Shown: positions 24,501 through 36,286, numbered from the stretch's first letter. The stretch: 64,000 nucleotides of DNA from Elysia chlorotica (GCA_003991915.1 RQTK01000085.1:373157-437156); one strand, 5' to 3'. Translations and numbers: made by a program. The notes: generated by a model not told the origin, from the sequence alone.

Positions 24501-27500
24501 CAATCAAGATAAAATGAATATGTATATATACCTGTTGCTAATTCATTTTGTAGGGGAAGACAAACCATGTCTTTGAATTGTCTAGATAGTCTGTCAAGGC
24601 CTACATAGACTGATGGCACATCTGAACAGGAAAAGAAATATAAGTTGTTTACAAATCAACTTTGGCTACAGTTGTATGCCTCAAGTCTGATAAATAGAAA
24701 GTCGTGAAGGGCTTCTCAGCTGGTATTTTCATAATATATTATTACCTGACTGGGCCATTCAGGATAAGTGTGAATCTCTGTATAAGACTTTACATGAGAT
24801 GTCTCTGGAAACCTTATGGACATAACAGCAAATATTTCGTACAACACACAACTTAGCCAATAATGATTTTGACCAACAAGCGTGAGATCGGAATTTCAAT
24901 TGTTATGCCTCTATCCTGAAAGGGTTATCTCGGAAACCTAGAGGATGTATTATTACATGGTACATTAGATCTAGCAGAAGAATTAGATCTATACATGCAT
25001 CTATCTGAATCACTATCAAGTTCTAAATCTTCATCTGATTCATGACTTGCCCCTGATTGTTGGCGTACAACCTTTATAAAACTATTTGCCGACGTTGAAT
25101 TGCGGACAAACGAGCATGTTCACGATAGTTGGTAGCCATTTTGTATACAAATAGCAGCTGATGGAAATAAAAAAAACAGTGCACTGATAGACTACAATAG
25201 TTTAAAACTGACGTAATTTCAAGCTTGCAAAGCTAAATTTAGAATTAACATTATTGTTACAAACCCTCTAGGGACAAAATATGTCTAAAACTAACTTAAA
25301 AGTCATGTGCCACTCTTTGACCTTGACCCCTGGATTATTTTTCATGACGTACCTGATCCACGTACGGTGGACTTGACATAAAGGTAAAGTACAATCATGC
25401 ACTGTGCGTTGAATCACAGACAGATAGTTTTATCTTGCTCATCTGTCTCCATTTTTTATTCTTTTGCAAATTTGAGCATTAGTTATCAGAGATGAGTCCA
25501 GCATTTACTTTATTTTTCCTTGAATAATTATTATAATAAAAAAAAAAATACATGTACCTACTTTCGGATAAACTCGTAATAAAATCAAGTGTCTTGAGCT
25601 GCAAATGCTCAGTCTTAAAAGGTTCCTCTGATCTTGTTAAACCTGTTGAGTAAAAAAAACAACACAGAAGTTAATATAGTCCTAGTTCCAAAGTAATAAA
25701 ACGAAAACCTTTATGGTCGACCAAAATAACACTCTAGCCATTTGATAACGGCATAACAGTTATTTATAGTATACAAAATTAATTCACTTTACTAGTTAGT
25801 TGAAAACAATGAATTCAGTATCCATACAGTATAAATTAATTTAAACACATGCGATTTTAAAACCTGCAAAGCTTCTGATTTTAAATTGAAAGGGACAAAA
25901 AGCAAACAAAAATCAACCGTAGACTGGGGGTGCAAGACAAGTCTAAAATAAATCTTACCATGCACGATTAAAGAGTTGACCATGGGAACTCCAACCACTG
26001 AACATTCTCCAGGTTCTTTACCAGGGAGGTGAAGATGGTATTCACATTTGTAGAACCCAGACTGTTTCCAACCAGCGGGAATCTGCGTATCATCTGAATT
26101 CTAACGTGCATACACAAGAAAAGCAAATTTAGTTCCTATTTTTTACAAGGCCTATATCGTAAATTGCTATGCCTTACTAAAATATTTTCTATAAATTTTT
26201 GGGACATAAAACAATTTTAATAGTAATACCTGTATAAAAAAAAATAATGAACAAGAATTGAACAAAAGTCTCTGGTATTCAGTTTTATTTAAATAAAAAT
26301 ATCATCATCATCATCAAGTACCATGCCTCATAGCGTTGGTGATCATGTCCCTCCATATCTCTCTTTCTCTGGTTAGTTTCATCATCTCTGTGACCTTTGA
26401 TATTTGTAGCCACTCCTTCATCCCGTCTGCCATTTTTTCTCTTTGCCTTCCTGGACTGCGTTTCCCATCAATCATTCCTGTTGTCACTAGATGTTCTAGT
26501 CCCTCTCTTCTCATCATGTGGCCAAAGAATGTTGTTTGCCTTTTCCTCACCTTGTTAATTATTGATGGTTTTGCTTGGGCTTCTTCTAAAACTTCTTTGT
26601 TTGATTTCTTTTCTGTCCAAGAGATGCGGAGCATTCGTCTTAAAAACCACATTTCTATTGCTTTCAGTTTCTTTTCTATCTGCTTTGACACCGTCCACGC
26701 CTCGCAACCATACATTAGAATAGGTTCTATGTAGCACTGAAGGACCCTTTTTCTTGTTTGGATGGAGATGCGCTTATTTGTTAAGATGGTTTTCATGCGC
26801 TGGAAACTTGCCTTTGACTGCGCTATGCGAGATGATATTTCGATGTTGTTTCTGCCATCGCCTGATATTATTGCCCCTAGATATTTAAAGCGGTCACTTT
26901 GTTTGAGTTTGGTTCCTTTGATATAGATGTCACTTGTCGGCGATATCTGTTCCTTGCTGATAACCATTACCTCTGTCTTTTTACTGTTCAGTTCTAATCC
27001 TTTTTTCCTGCTCTCCTCTTCTACAATGTTTACTAAATTTTGTAGATCATTGTTGTTTTCTGCTAACAATACTGTATCGTCGGCATATCTAAGAAATTTT
27101 TGGGAACATAAAACATTTATAATAGTAATACCTGTATATAAAAAAAATTATAAAAAAATGAACAAGAATCATTTCCTCAACAAATAATGGTCAGAACAAA
27201 GCTTCCTTGGGAAATAAAAATAAAAAAAAAAGCTTGAAAGAAACATACTGGTTGTGACACAAATCCAGTCTCCAACATGAGAGTGTGTATGACAACCCAC
27301 ACTGCGTCAGCTGCACAGTTACACGAAGCTGACAAGTAGAGCTGCTCTAGGAGCGCAGGAACTTGGGAGGCTGTGGACTCCCGCACAACCAGCGGCTCAA
27401 GAAGGAACCTGAGAGTGAAAGTGAATATATATATATAAATAATACATATATAGATGGAATAAAAAAAAGTTTAGAAAACAAGTGTCTTAATTAAATAATT

Positions 27501-30263
27501 ATTTTAATAAGGCCCTCTACTTTTAAGTGCAAGTCTATGGAAAAAAATGTGGAGATTTATGTTAAAATTTTAAAGAAAAGAAAAAGAAAACTTGGACACA
27601 GTGTCTTAATTAAATAATTTGTTAATTTAAGGAGGCCCTGCACTTTAAAATGCCAGTATGTCAAAAAGAAAAAGAAGGAAATAATATTAAATAGGCTATT
27701 TCTTCTGTATTTTTCTATCATTTACCCATGGCATGCATTTTTATTTTTATCGGGCCATTGAAATATACTCACCTATTAACCTGTACAATTGCCTCGGATG
27801 GATTTCCTTGAGTGGATTGTTCAGGCTCTTGGTTTACCTTAGAAAGGAATAGAGAAAAGAAGAGTAAATCACCAAAAACATTTTTTTCACATATTGATAA
27901 TAAAGTAATGCATTGTATTATAATTTAACAATTCTGAGAACAAGCTGGAGTTTTAAATACAAGTTTAAAACATTTAATACCAACCATGTATGAAAACGCC
28001 TTTAGCTTTGGCAAACAAAAAGAAAATTTGTAATAAAATATTTTTTTTTCTAAAATAAGTTTTTGGCTATCTTTTTGCAAAAAGGATTTTTCTCTATTGA
28101 ATCATATCTGCCTCTTTAAAATTTTGAATAGTTTTTAGTGTTCATGTTAACAAACCAATTTCAAAACACAAAATTAATATGAATCCTTGAGTTGATTGCC
28201 TTGGTAATACAGCAAGTATTATATTGCCTTCAATTTGATAATGTTTAAAACCATTGCTTAGTTTCAGAGACATCAACTGGGTCAGTTACATATAAATGTT
28301 TACTGAACTTTATTCGACAAAAAGCAGAGAAGAATATCAAATGTGAAAATTCAGTCCATGATTATATGTATACTAGTATTAAAGAAAAATTAAATTTTGT
28401 ACTAAAAATTGTCTATATCTCAAGACCCTGAATTATTTTTTTTTTTATTGTTTCACCATTGTCAAAAATATGACCAATTTTCTCCCTTATCATTGTGATG
28501 GACTAATGAGATCTATAAATTGTTTTTCTTTTTGTTAACCAACCATATTTGCATCGTCTTTGTTTTGCTCTGTGTCAGAAGCAACAGTGATCATGCTGAT
28601 ATCCGATGGCTGAGGCGCTACTTCTGTTGCCTCGCCATTAGTCCAAGATCCAAGAGGCTGGGGGCGCTGGCTATCATTCCTGTGTGGATCAACCTAATAC
28701 AATACATAGGCGAAGTCATGTTTTCAATTGAGAAAATGTTTAATATATATATTTCAAGTGATATATGCATGATTAATGGAAACATCAGGTTCACTTCCAT
28801 TTTGCTCTCATTCAGTTTCACAGTTACTTGTATAGAAATGTATTGTAGATGTAAACTACTTTTAATTTTTCAATTGAATTATTTAAAAAAGAAAAATTTC
28901 GACACAAATTAGGAAAGAAAATTGTATGTTCCTCTGCTTTTTAAGGTGTTTTTTATTTTTTATTCCATCAGTTGTTTGGTGTTTGATGACATGATTTGAA
29001 ATTCACTTTAAAAATAAATAAACATAATGAATAAAAAAAAAATTCTTTTGGCATTTTAAACTAAGTCTTATTTCCTTCTGGAAACCAGGCATAATAAACA
29101 TTACATTTTAAAATTACATGTCATAGAGAGAAACTAGAAAGCACATGCTATAAAATTATCTTTCTAAAAATAATGTGAGACTTAAGATTCACATAAATTT
29201 TATTATTGCCAAACGTCAACACTCATGAGACAACTCTAAAATACATTAAAAATGAATCATACCTGTCTAATAGGCAAATTGGATCCAATTATATGAAGCA
29301 AATCTCCAGATACAATCCCTACACTTGCAAGGGTCTCCTCCTCTGAAGGTAATGCATCAGTTTTGTTCAAGCTGAGGTCAAAGTCACTGTTCAAAATAGA
29401 AATAAATATAAATAGAATATCTTCAAATCTATTTTTTTAAATAAAAGAGTAAATACACAGCCCACTTATAAATCTAATACAGTGTCGGTTATGCCATTTA
29501 TCGTCGTTGATGTTTTGTTAGTTTGATTATTCTATTGCTGAAAAAAAATATTTAAGAGGCTATTGTTAAATGCCATATTCCTCGAAAGTAAATAGGCACA
29601 TTACCTGGCATTCAAATTATCAAATTCTCTTCCACTGTGCAGTGAATTGGAACATACCCAGGCTAAGGCTGGCACAAGTCGAGATCAAGAGAGTGCACCC
29701 TTTTAGAGTCAGTTGACAAATTAGTGATCGAATTTGTTGAGGACGGGATGCTTGTTGCATTTTTAAGTCACATTTACACCTCAGTGATATACCTTAAACC
29801 CTCTAGAAGGCTTTATCATATTTATGAGGCAAATAGCAGGTTTGTAGATGGCTGAACTAAAGAGGAAAAAAAATATGTTTAAAAGGGGCAGAGGGTTTGA
29901 GGACCGAATGGATTTGTAAACAGAGAGTTCTTTAGCGGAGACCATTTGACTATCACGTGACCACATTTGCATCCCTGGCAAAATCTGTTTTACCAAAGAA
30001 ATAGACTTGGGTTGGGAAGAGTGGCACCTATTCAATGACCTGAAACCCCTGCTCATCAATCCAAAGATTATCATGTAACCAGTCAACTGACTTTGAAATA
30101 AAGTTATTTTAAAGAAATAATCTGATAATATGACTTACTGATCCTCCAAACCAAACTGTGACGAAACAACACTTTTTAGCTCACTAAATGTGACTGTTGA
30201 TGGATCTCTTTGCTCCAAATCTATGACTTTGCTTTCATGTTGAAGTTTCACTCGTATCTTCAT
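21520..30263 (-). CDS. FBXO7: F-box only protein 7 (FBXO7), complete
   Basis: Substrate-recognition subunit of an SCF (SKP1-CUL1) ubiquitin ligase. The vertebrate protein binds the proteasome factor PI31 and is tied to mitophagy. Thirteen exons in transcript order join in frame to 511 aa (human 522): 30263-30139, 29386-29263, 28693-28544, 27837-27773, 27408-27249, 26100-25959, 25642-25562, 24621-24532, 24218-24166, 23584-23461, 22751-22714, 22080-21897, 21719-21520. An N-terminal ubiquitin-like domain spans about 1-80 (MKIRVKLQ; ETLASVGIVSGDLL). An acidic variable linker follows. The FP/PI31-like dimerisation domain covers about 165-325 (LLEQLY..ADAVWVVIHTLMLETGF). The F-box is at about 322-368 (LPFEIKIRILSSLDAVTLCHLA). 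A Pro/Gly/Arg-rich tail contains PPHMIGGDYD and ends LFRSPFM. The donor of exon 3 (gttggt) is the weakest junction. Confidence 0.95.
26300..27098 (-). mobile_element. 5'-truncated non-LTR retrotransposon, FBXO7 intron 5
   Basis: A 251-residue open frame on the minus strand is the C-terminal part of a LINE reverse transcriptase. It begins just upstream with FLRYADDTVLLAENN, the palm YADD motif. It continues through YLGAIISGDGR, ILMYGCEAWT and RRMLRISWTEKK, then a FGHMMRREGLE tail region. The endonuclease and the N-terminal half of the reverse transcriptase are missing, as in typical 5' truncation. The 3' end is a short (GAT)n-type tail. Similar 65-75 bp sequences flank it at about 26195-26262 and 27091-27168, consistent with a long target duplication. 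The clade is uncertain; it is reminiscent of RTE-like elements. Not functional. Confidence 0.88.
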
Positions 30264-30302
30264 AATGGATTTAATAAACTTCAAATGGAATAATATCAAT
30301 TT

Positions 30303-30545
30303 CGTGTCTAGATATAGATCTAGAGAGATTAAAATTAGCCTAGATCTAGATCTAGATCTAGGCCTAAATTATAGACTAGTCTATCAAGAATTCCCTAGCC
30401 GTCTAAGTATCAAGAACTTTGTTTTTTAAGCCTAACAATAGAATAGGCCCTATAGATATAGAATCTAGGTCTAGACAAGTCTAGATCTATCTTTGCATTA
30501 AAAAATAAATAATTGACCTAGACCTAGATCTAGATGTTAGAATTC
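30303..30545. repeat. AGATCT/CTAGAT-rich cluster at the FBXO7 5' end
   Basis: Begins 40 bp upstream of the FBXO7 start codon and contains strings such as 'tagatctagatctagatcta'. It may overlap the promoter or 5' UTR. See 7260-7495. Confidence 0.75.
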
Positions 30546-30878
30546 CAAGTCACATAATAATCTAGAATCTAAAAAAAAAAAACTCTTGTGTCTAGCCAAC
30601 TTTGCCACTAGACGATCCCGATCAGTTGCAGTTTGTTTTGATTTTTTGTTGTTGAAAACAAGATCTTCGGTACAACCTAGCCCAAGCAGTAACAAAATAA
30701 TCTGGGCTTGGGACTAGGAACAATATTTAATCCTTATTCATTTTTAATTTTTGTTATCAACTAGAATGGATCTAAAACAGTTATAAAGAGAAGTAAACAA
30801 ATATGAAAAAAACAACAACATGGTAGGTTATGACACTAGTCTACAACGATACTGTACCCTTAATTTTGCCTAACCATC

Positions 30879-30924
30879 GCCGGGAGTTGTGGCGTGCTCC
30901 TGTAATCCAGCTACCTGGAGGCTT
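30879..30924 (+). pseudogene. SRP RNA 5' fragment
   Basis: The first 46 nt of the 7SL sequence (gccgggagttgtggcgtgct through the ctacctggagg helix). It then breaks into the spacer sequence 'tgtcaacttgtcc'. It keeps the upstream block found before full copies (cgatactgtacccttaattt) but lacks the S domain, so it cannot make SRP RNA. Confidence 0.88.
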
Positions 30925-31245
30925 TGTCAACTTGTCCAAACTAGTTTTTTTCTTTTTTTTTAATGTTACCATTATTTTTTTTTGTCAACTTTTCCAAACT
31001 AGTTTCTTTTCTTTTTTAAATGTTACCATTATTTTTTTTATCAACTTGTCCGAAAAAGTTTTTTTCTTTTTTTTAAATGTTACCATTATTTTTTTTGTCA
31101 ACTTGTCCAAACTAGTTTTTTTCTTTTTTTTTAATGTTACCATTATTTTTTTTTTGTCAACTTGTCCGAACAGGTTTTTTTTCTTTTTTCTAATGTTACC
31201 ATTATTTTTTTTGTCAACTTGTCCGAACAGGAGTTTCATTTTGTT
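30925..31245. repeat. Tandem 57-60 bp spacer repeats
   Basis: Five head-to-tail units of 'tgtcaacttgtccgaac' followed by T runs and 'aatgttaccattatt'. The same unit occurs singly downstream of each SRP RNA copy. Open frames rich in Phe or Lys here come from the repeat. Confidence 0.9.
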
Positions 31246-31671
31246 CATATTTTTTTATAGTAAAAATCAAAGAAGGCTTTTTTTTTTCTTAAACTTGTGA
31301 GACTATTCTCTAAAACATTACATGTTAATTAATGGATCTAAATAAGTCAATAGTGGGCTCGCACGTGTGAATGGGCGTTTGTTAGCAGCCCATCCGATAT
31401 AGTCGGATAGTTCATATTTTTTTTTTTTAAGTAAAAATCAAAGAAGGCTTTTTTTCGTAAACGTTTTAACAGCTACAGTATATACTTATATAGGGCTTTG
31501 AAACTACACTCTAAAACATAACATGTTCATTAATGGATCTAAATAAGGAATAAAGAACATTTAAAAGTTATTGTGAAAAAAAAACAAAAAAAAAAACAAA
31601 ACAAAAACAATAATGATAGCTAATGATTCTAGTCTAGAACGATACTGTTCCCTTAATTTTGCCTAATCATC

Positions 31672-31970
31672 GCCGGGAGTTGTGGCGTGCTCCTGTAATC
31701 CAGCTACCTGGAGGCTTGAACTGGTGGACGGCTTGAGGTCGGGGGTTCTGCTCTCGGACGTGCCATGTCGATCGGGTGTCCGCACTAAGCTCGGCATCAA
31801 TATGGTCATCTTGGGGGAGCCCGAGATTGCCAGGTTGTCTAAGGAGGGACGAACCGGCCCAGGGGAGAAATCCAGCAGGCAAAAGTCCCCGTGTTGAGCA
31901 GTAGTGGGATCGCACCCGTGAATGGCCGTTCGTTGGCAGCCCGTCCGATATAGTCGGACCCAGTTCTTTT
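31672..31970 (+). ncRNA. Signal recognition particle RNA (7SL), full-length copy 1
   Basis: A 299 nt gene closely matching metazoan 7SL RNA. The 5' Alu domain reads gccgggagttgtggcgtgct. The diagnostic core is tcgatcgggtgtccgcacta with ctcggcatcaatatgg. Helix 6 has a GGAG loop (cttggg-ggag-cccgag), the SRP19 contact. Helix 8 reads gaaccggcccagg with a GAAA loop and agcagg, the SRP54 contact. The 3' strand is cagtagtgggatcgcacccg, and a TTCTTTT Pol III terminator closes the gene. SRP RNA scaffolds the particle that pauses translation and targets secretory ribosomes to the ER. An upstream block (tctagaacgatactgt-cccttaatttt) is shared with the other full copies and may be the external promoter. 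The short 71-residue frame inside is spurious. Confidence 0.96.
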
Positions 31971-32176
31971 CATTTTTTTCTTTTTAAATGTTACCATTAT
32001 TTTTTTTTTGTCAACTTGTCCAAACAGGAGTTTCATTTTGTTAGTTCATAGTTTTTTTTGCTGGTATAAGTCAAAGAAGGCTTTTTTTCTAAAACGTTTT
32101 AACAGCTAGAGTACATAATTATATAGGGCTTTGAAACTACACTCTAAAACATAACATGTTCATTAATGAATCTAAA

Positions 32177-32403
32177 GGTTCTGCTCTCGGACGTGCCATG
32201 TCGATCGGGTGTCCGCACTAAGCTCGGCATCAATATGGTCATCTTGGGGGAGCCCGAGATTGCCAGGTTGTCTAAGGAGGGACGAACCGGCCCAGGGGAG
32301 AAATCCAGCAGGCAAAAGTCCCCGTGTTGAGCAGTAGTGGGATCGCACCCGTGAATGGCCGTTCGTTGGCAGCCCGGCCGATATAGTCGGACCCAGTTCT
32401 TTT
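32177..32403 (+). pseudogene. SRP RNA, 5'-truncated copy
   Basis: Identical in kind to the full copies from 'ggttctgctctcggacg' to the terminator, but the first 72 nt or so (Alu-domain 5' strand) and the upstream block are replaced by spacer sequence (aatgaatctaaa). Helices 6 and 8 are intact. Without the 5' domain it should not form a complete SRP RNA. Confidence 0.9.
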
Positions 32404-34166
32404 GCCTTTTTTTTGTTTTGTTTTTTAAAATGTTACCATTATTTTTTTTTGTCCGAACAGGAGTTTCATTTTATTAGTTCATGTTTTTTCTTTTTTTTTT
32501 TTTTTTAGTAAAAATCAAAGAAGGCTTTTTTTCGTAAACGTTTTGACAGCTAGAGTACATAATTATATAGGGCTTTGAAATATAGCCGGACCCAGTTCTT
32601 TTGCTTTTTGTTGTTGTTGTTGTTGTTGTTGTTTTTTAATGTTACCATTATTTTTTTTGTCAACTTGTCCGAACAGGAGTTTCATTTTGTTAGTTCATAT
32701 TTTTTTTTTTAGTAAAAATCAAAGAAGGCTTTTTTTCGTAAACGTTTTAACAGCTAGAGTACATAATTATATAGGGCTTTGAAACTATAACCGGACCCAG
32801 TTCTTTTGCTTTTTTTTTTTTTTTTTTTTAAATGTTACCATTATATTTTTTGTCAACTTGTCCGAACAGGAGTTTCATTTTGTTAGTTCATATTTTTTTT
32901 TTTTTTTTTAGTAAAAATCAAAGAAGGATTTTTTTCGTAAACGTTTTAACAGCTAGAGTAAATAATTATAAAGGGCTTTAAAACTACACTCTAAAACATA
33001 ACATGTTAATTAATGGATCTAAATAAGGAATAAAAAAAATTTAAAAAGTTATTGTAAAAAAAAAAAAAAAAAAAACAATAATGATAGGTAATGATTCTAG
33101 TCTAGAACGATACTGTACCCTTAATTTTCCCCAACCATCGCCGGGAGTTGTGGCGTGCTCCTGTAATCCAGCTACCTGGAGGCTTGAACTGGTGGACGGC
33201 TTGAGGTCGGGGGTTCTGCTCTCGGACGTGCCATGTCGATCGGGTGTCCGCACTAAGCTCGGCATCAATATGGTCATCTTGGGGGAGCCCGAGATTGCCA
33301 GGTTGTCTAAGGAGGGACGAACCGGCCCAGGGGAGAAATCCAGCAGGCAAAAGTCCCCGTGTTGAGCAGTAGTGGGATCGCACCCGTGAATGGCCGTTCG
33401 TTGGCAGCCCGTCCGATATAGTCGGACCCAGTTCTTTTCATTTTTTTTTGTTTTGTTTTTTTAAATGTTACCATTATTTTTTTTTATCCGAACAGGAGTT
33501 TCATTTTATTAGTTCATATTTTTTTTCTTTTTTTTTAGTAAAAATCAAAGAAGGCTTTTTTTCGTAAACGTTTTGACAGCTAGAGAACATAATTATATAG
33601 GGCTTTGAAATATAGCCGGACCCAGTTCTTTTGCTTTTTTTTGTTTTTGTTAAATGTTACCATTATTATTTTTCTCAACTTGTCCGAACAGGAGTTTTAT
33701 TTTGTTAGTTCATCTTTTTTTTCTTTTTTTTTTTTTTTTAGTAAAAATCAAAGAAGGCTTTTTTTCGTAAACGTTTTAACAGCTAGAGTACATAATTATA
33801 TAGGGCTTTGAAATATAGCCGGACCCAGTTCTTTTGCTTTTTTTTTTTTTTTTGTTTAAATGTTACCATAATTTTTTTTGTCAACTTGTCTTAACAAACA
33901 GGAGTTTCATTTGTTAGTTCATATTTTTTTTTTTTGTAAACATCAAAGAAGGCTTTTTTTAACATAAACGTATTAACAGCTAAAATAAATAAATATAAAG
34001 GGCTTTAAAACTACACACTAAAACATAACATGTTAATTAATGGATCTAAATAAGGAATAAAAAAAATTAAAAAAATTATTGTAAAAAAAAAAACAAAAAA
34101 ACAATAATGATAGATAATGATTATAGTCTACAACGATACTGTACCCTTAATTTTAACCAAAACATC
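32404..34166 (+). repeat. SRP array spacer with 3' SRP scraps
   Basis: Between gene copies, spacer modules of about 200 bp repeat. Each reads: last 20 nt of 7SL (cggacccagttcttttg), T runs, 'aatgttaccatta', 'gtcaacttgtccgaacagga', 'tcaaagaaggctttttt', 'ttttaacagctagagta', 'tatagggctttgaaa'. Scrap-led modules begin near 32581, 32788, 33612 and 33817. Copy 2 (33140-33438) lies inside this interval. The full spacer ends with 'taaaacataacatgtt' and 'aatggatctaaataagg' before each gene copy. Confidence 0.85.
33140..33438 (+). ncRNA. Signal recognition particle RNA (7SL), full-length copy 2
   Basis: A 299 nt copy that reads as identical to copy 1 by eye, with the same Alu domain, GGAG and GAAA loops, and terminator. 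It is preceded by 'agtctagaacgatactgtac' and starts 1,468 bp after copy 1. Near-identity argues for recent duplication or ongoing homogenisation. Confidence 0.96.
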
Positions 34167-34465
34167 GCCGGGAGTTGTGGCGTGCTCCTGTAATCCAGCT
34201 ACATGGAGGCTTGAACTGGTGGAAGGCTTGAGGACGGGGGTTCTGCTCTCGGACGTGCCATGTCGATCGGGTGTCCGCACTAAGCTCGGCATCAATATGG
34301 TAATCTTGGGGGAGCCCGAGATTACCAGGTTGTCTAAGGAGGGACAAACCGGCCCAGGGGAGAAATCCAGCAGGCAAAAGTCCCCGTGTTGAGCAGTAGT
34401 GGGATCGCACCCGTGAATGGACGTTCGTTAGAAGCCCGACCGATATAGTCGGACCCAGTTCTTTT
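34167..34465 (+). ncRNA. Signal recognition particle RNA (7SL), diverged copy 3
   Basis: Full length (299 nt), but with around a dozen substitutions relative to copies 1 and 2. Examples are acatggagg in the Alu domain, gaggacggg, ggtaatctt and gattaccagg in helix 6, gggacaaacc beside helix 8, and ggacgttcgttagaag near the 3' end. The upstream block is also altered (tctacaacgatactgtaccc). It may be a decaying gene or a variant; the SRP19 and SRP54 loops are still present. Confidence 0.9.
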
Positions 34466-34607
34466 GATTTTTTTTTCTTCAACTTTTTTTTTTTTAAATG
34501 TTACCATTATTTTTTTTTGTCAACTTTCCGAACAGGAGTTTCATTTTGTTAGTTCATTTTTTTAAGTAAAAATCACAGAAATTTCGTAAACGTTTTGACA
34601 GCTAGAG

Positions 34608-34846
34608 NNNNNNNNNNNNNNNNNNNNNNNNNNNNNNNNNNNNNNNNNNNNNNNNNNNNNNNNNNNNNNNNNNNNNNNNNNNNNNNNNNNNNNNNNNNNN
34701 NNNNNNNNNNNNNNNNNNNNNNNNNNNNNNNNNNNNNNNNNNNNNNNNNNNNNNNNNNNNNNNNNNNNNNNNNNNNNNNNNNNNNNNNNNNNNNNNNNNN
34801 NNNNNNNNNNNNNNNNNNNNNNNNNNNNNNNNNNNNNNNNNNNNNN
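34608..34846. other. Assembly gap (N)
   Basis: 239 unresolved bases immediately downstream of SRP spacer sequence. The array probably continues into it, so the true copy number is unknown. Confidence 0.99.
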
Positions 34847-36280
34847 CTGACCCAAGAAACCAGTAAATGTACTTGAAATTGGAAATATATCTTGAGGGTC
34901 CATAGTTTTCTGCCAGTGAATTTGATGTCTGTGTTGCTGCTATTGGTATCATCGGTTGATGGCTTAAATTTTATCGTCATTGATCTTATAAATGACTATA
35001 ATATAAATAGATTGAGGTCCCATTCCGTAAAAACATGGGGAGAAGGGAAGGGTAGCAGAGTCAGTAGACTCTGGCCAGGTGATCCAGGCTCCATTACCCG
35101 ATTTGGGCTGCCTTTTTAATTTAAATTGCTTGCGTCGGTGCCAGTAAGCCTATAATGTGTTCGGACAAACCCTGGCTATCTCTCTGTGCGATCCCATAAC
35201 AACATAAAAGACACTAATCTTAATGGAAACTAGAAAGTATGAAACTCACAACTCACTCGACAATTACGTTCATGGCCCAAACGGATAGATCTAGTCGCAA
35301 TGATAATGCCTATAATAAAAGTAATAAGAATAAGTTGTATTAAGTATTTTTAGCCCTTTTTAAAACCATCCAATACTAGCCCACTGGATTAATTTTTTGG
35401 TCTTAATCTGTCATTGTTAATGCGTGCCATTGTTTACAAATTTTACAGTAATGATCTAATAATCACCTTTTCCACGCTTTTCATCACCATAACAAAGTCA
35501 ATTAGTACTTTCTATTAGTATATTTTGGACTTGCAGTGTAATAGTAAAGTAATGTTTGGAAAACAAGTAAGAAAAGAAGTAGTGCAATAAAAAACCAACA
35601 AGAAAAAAACCCCACCTTTAACTCGGTTTCTTCACATTTATCATCATTATCCTCTCGTTCCTCTTTCTAATCAGGAGAATCATTACCACGAAACAACCTT
35701 ACAAGAATTAACATAGTTTATAAAGCCATAACATGTCTTTGGCAGTGTTTATTTTAGGCTTATGACGAAAATACATGTATTTGAATTGTAGATACTTGAT
35801 GGTGAAAATTGCCTAAGTTTGAGACGATGACAATTATATATCTCGATTAACATTCAGCATTCTTGCAAATTCTTTGATCGATCGCTAGTTTTAATGTTGT
35901 TCAAATATAAAATTTCTATTTTAGAAGAACTTCAACTGCTCCTCACATATTTTGCTAAAGTATAAAACAACCGCATAAATGAAATGCTCGTTTGACAAAC
36001 AAAACAAAAAACAAAAATTTTTTTTAGGGAATTAGACTTGACTGTTTAGAAACACCACAGAAATAGAAAAAAAAAGAACAATCCAAGTTTTTTTTTCTTT
36101 CTTTTATTTAATCGAAAAGGGTTATAATTGAAAGAGGTGGATATTTGGATGAGTCAAATAATGCAACAATTTTTTTTTAAACAACCACAAAATAAATCAT
36201 GCAAAGCTACGAGAGCACCTTCATTAAAGTATCAATAACATTCAAACACATATGCTCATTGTAATATAATACAAAAATTC
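34847..36280. other. Intergenic, no gene seen
   Basis: AT-rich. A reverse-strand open stretch at 34847-34980 abuts the gap and is not recognisable. A weak SINE-like trace ('gtcggtgccagtaagcctat') is at about 35134. Confidence 0.5.
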
Positions 36281-36286
36281 TTTATT
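36281..36286 (-). terminator. HSPA14: HSPA14 polyadenylation signal
   Basis: TTTATT on the plus strand is AATAAA in the HSPA14 orientation, about 295 bp after the stop codon. It is the only good hexamer seen close to the stop. Confidence 0.6.

Noticed and set aside
31672..34465. Alu-like 7SL-derived SINE instead of SRP genes
   Set aside because: Copies keep the complete S domain with helices 6 and 8, end at the 7SL terminator, lack A-tails and target duplications, and share gene-style upstream blocks.
31682..34482. Recurrent 70-109 residue open frames on both strands (ACSCNPATW... and RSHYCSTRG... types)
   Set aside because: They are translations of 7SL RNA and its complement; the RNA structure and Pol III terminator explain the conservation.
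34847..34980. Reverse-strand open stretch next to the gap
   Set aside because: Open mainly because of the N run; no recognisable motif and no donor can be placed.
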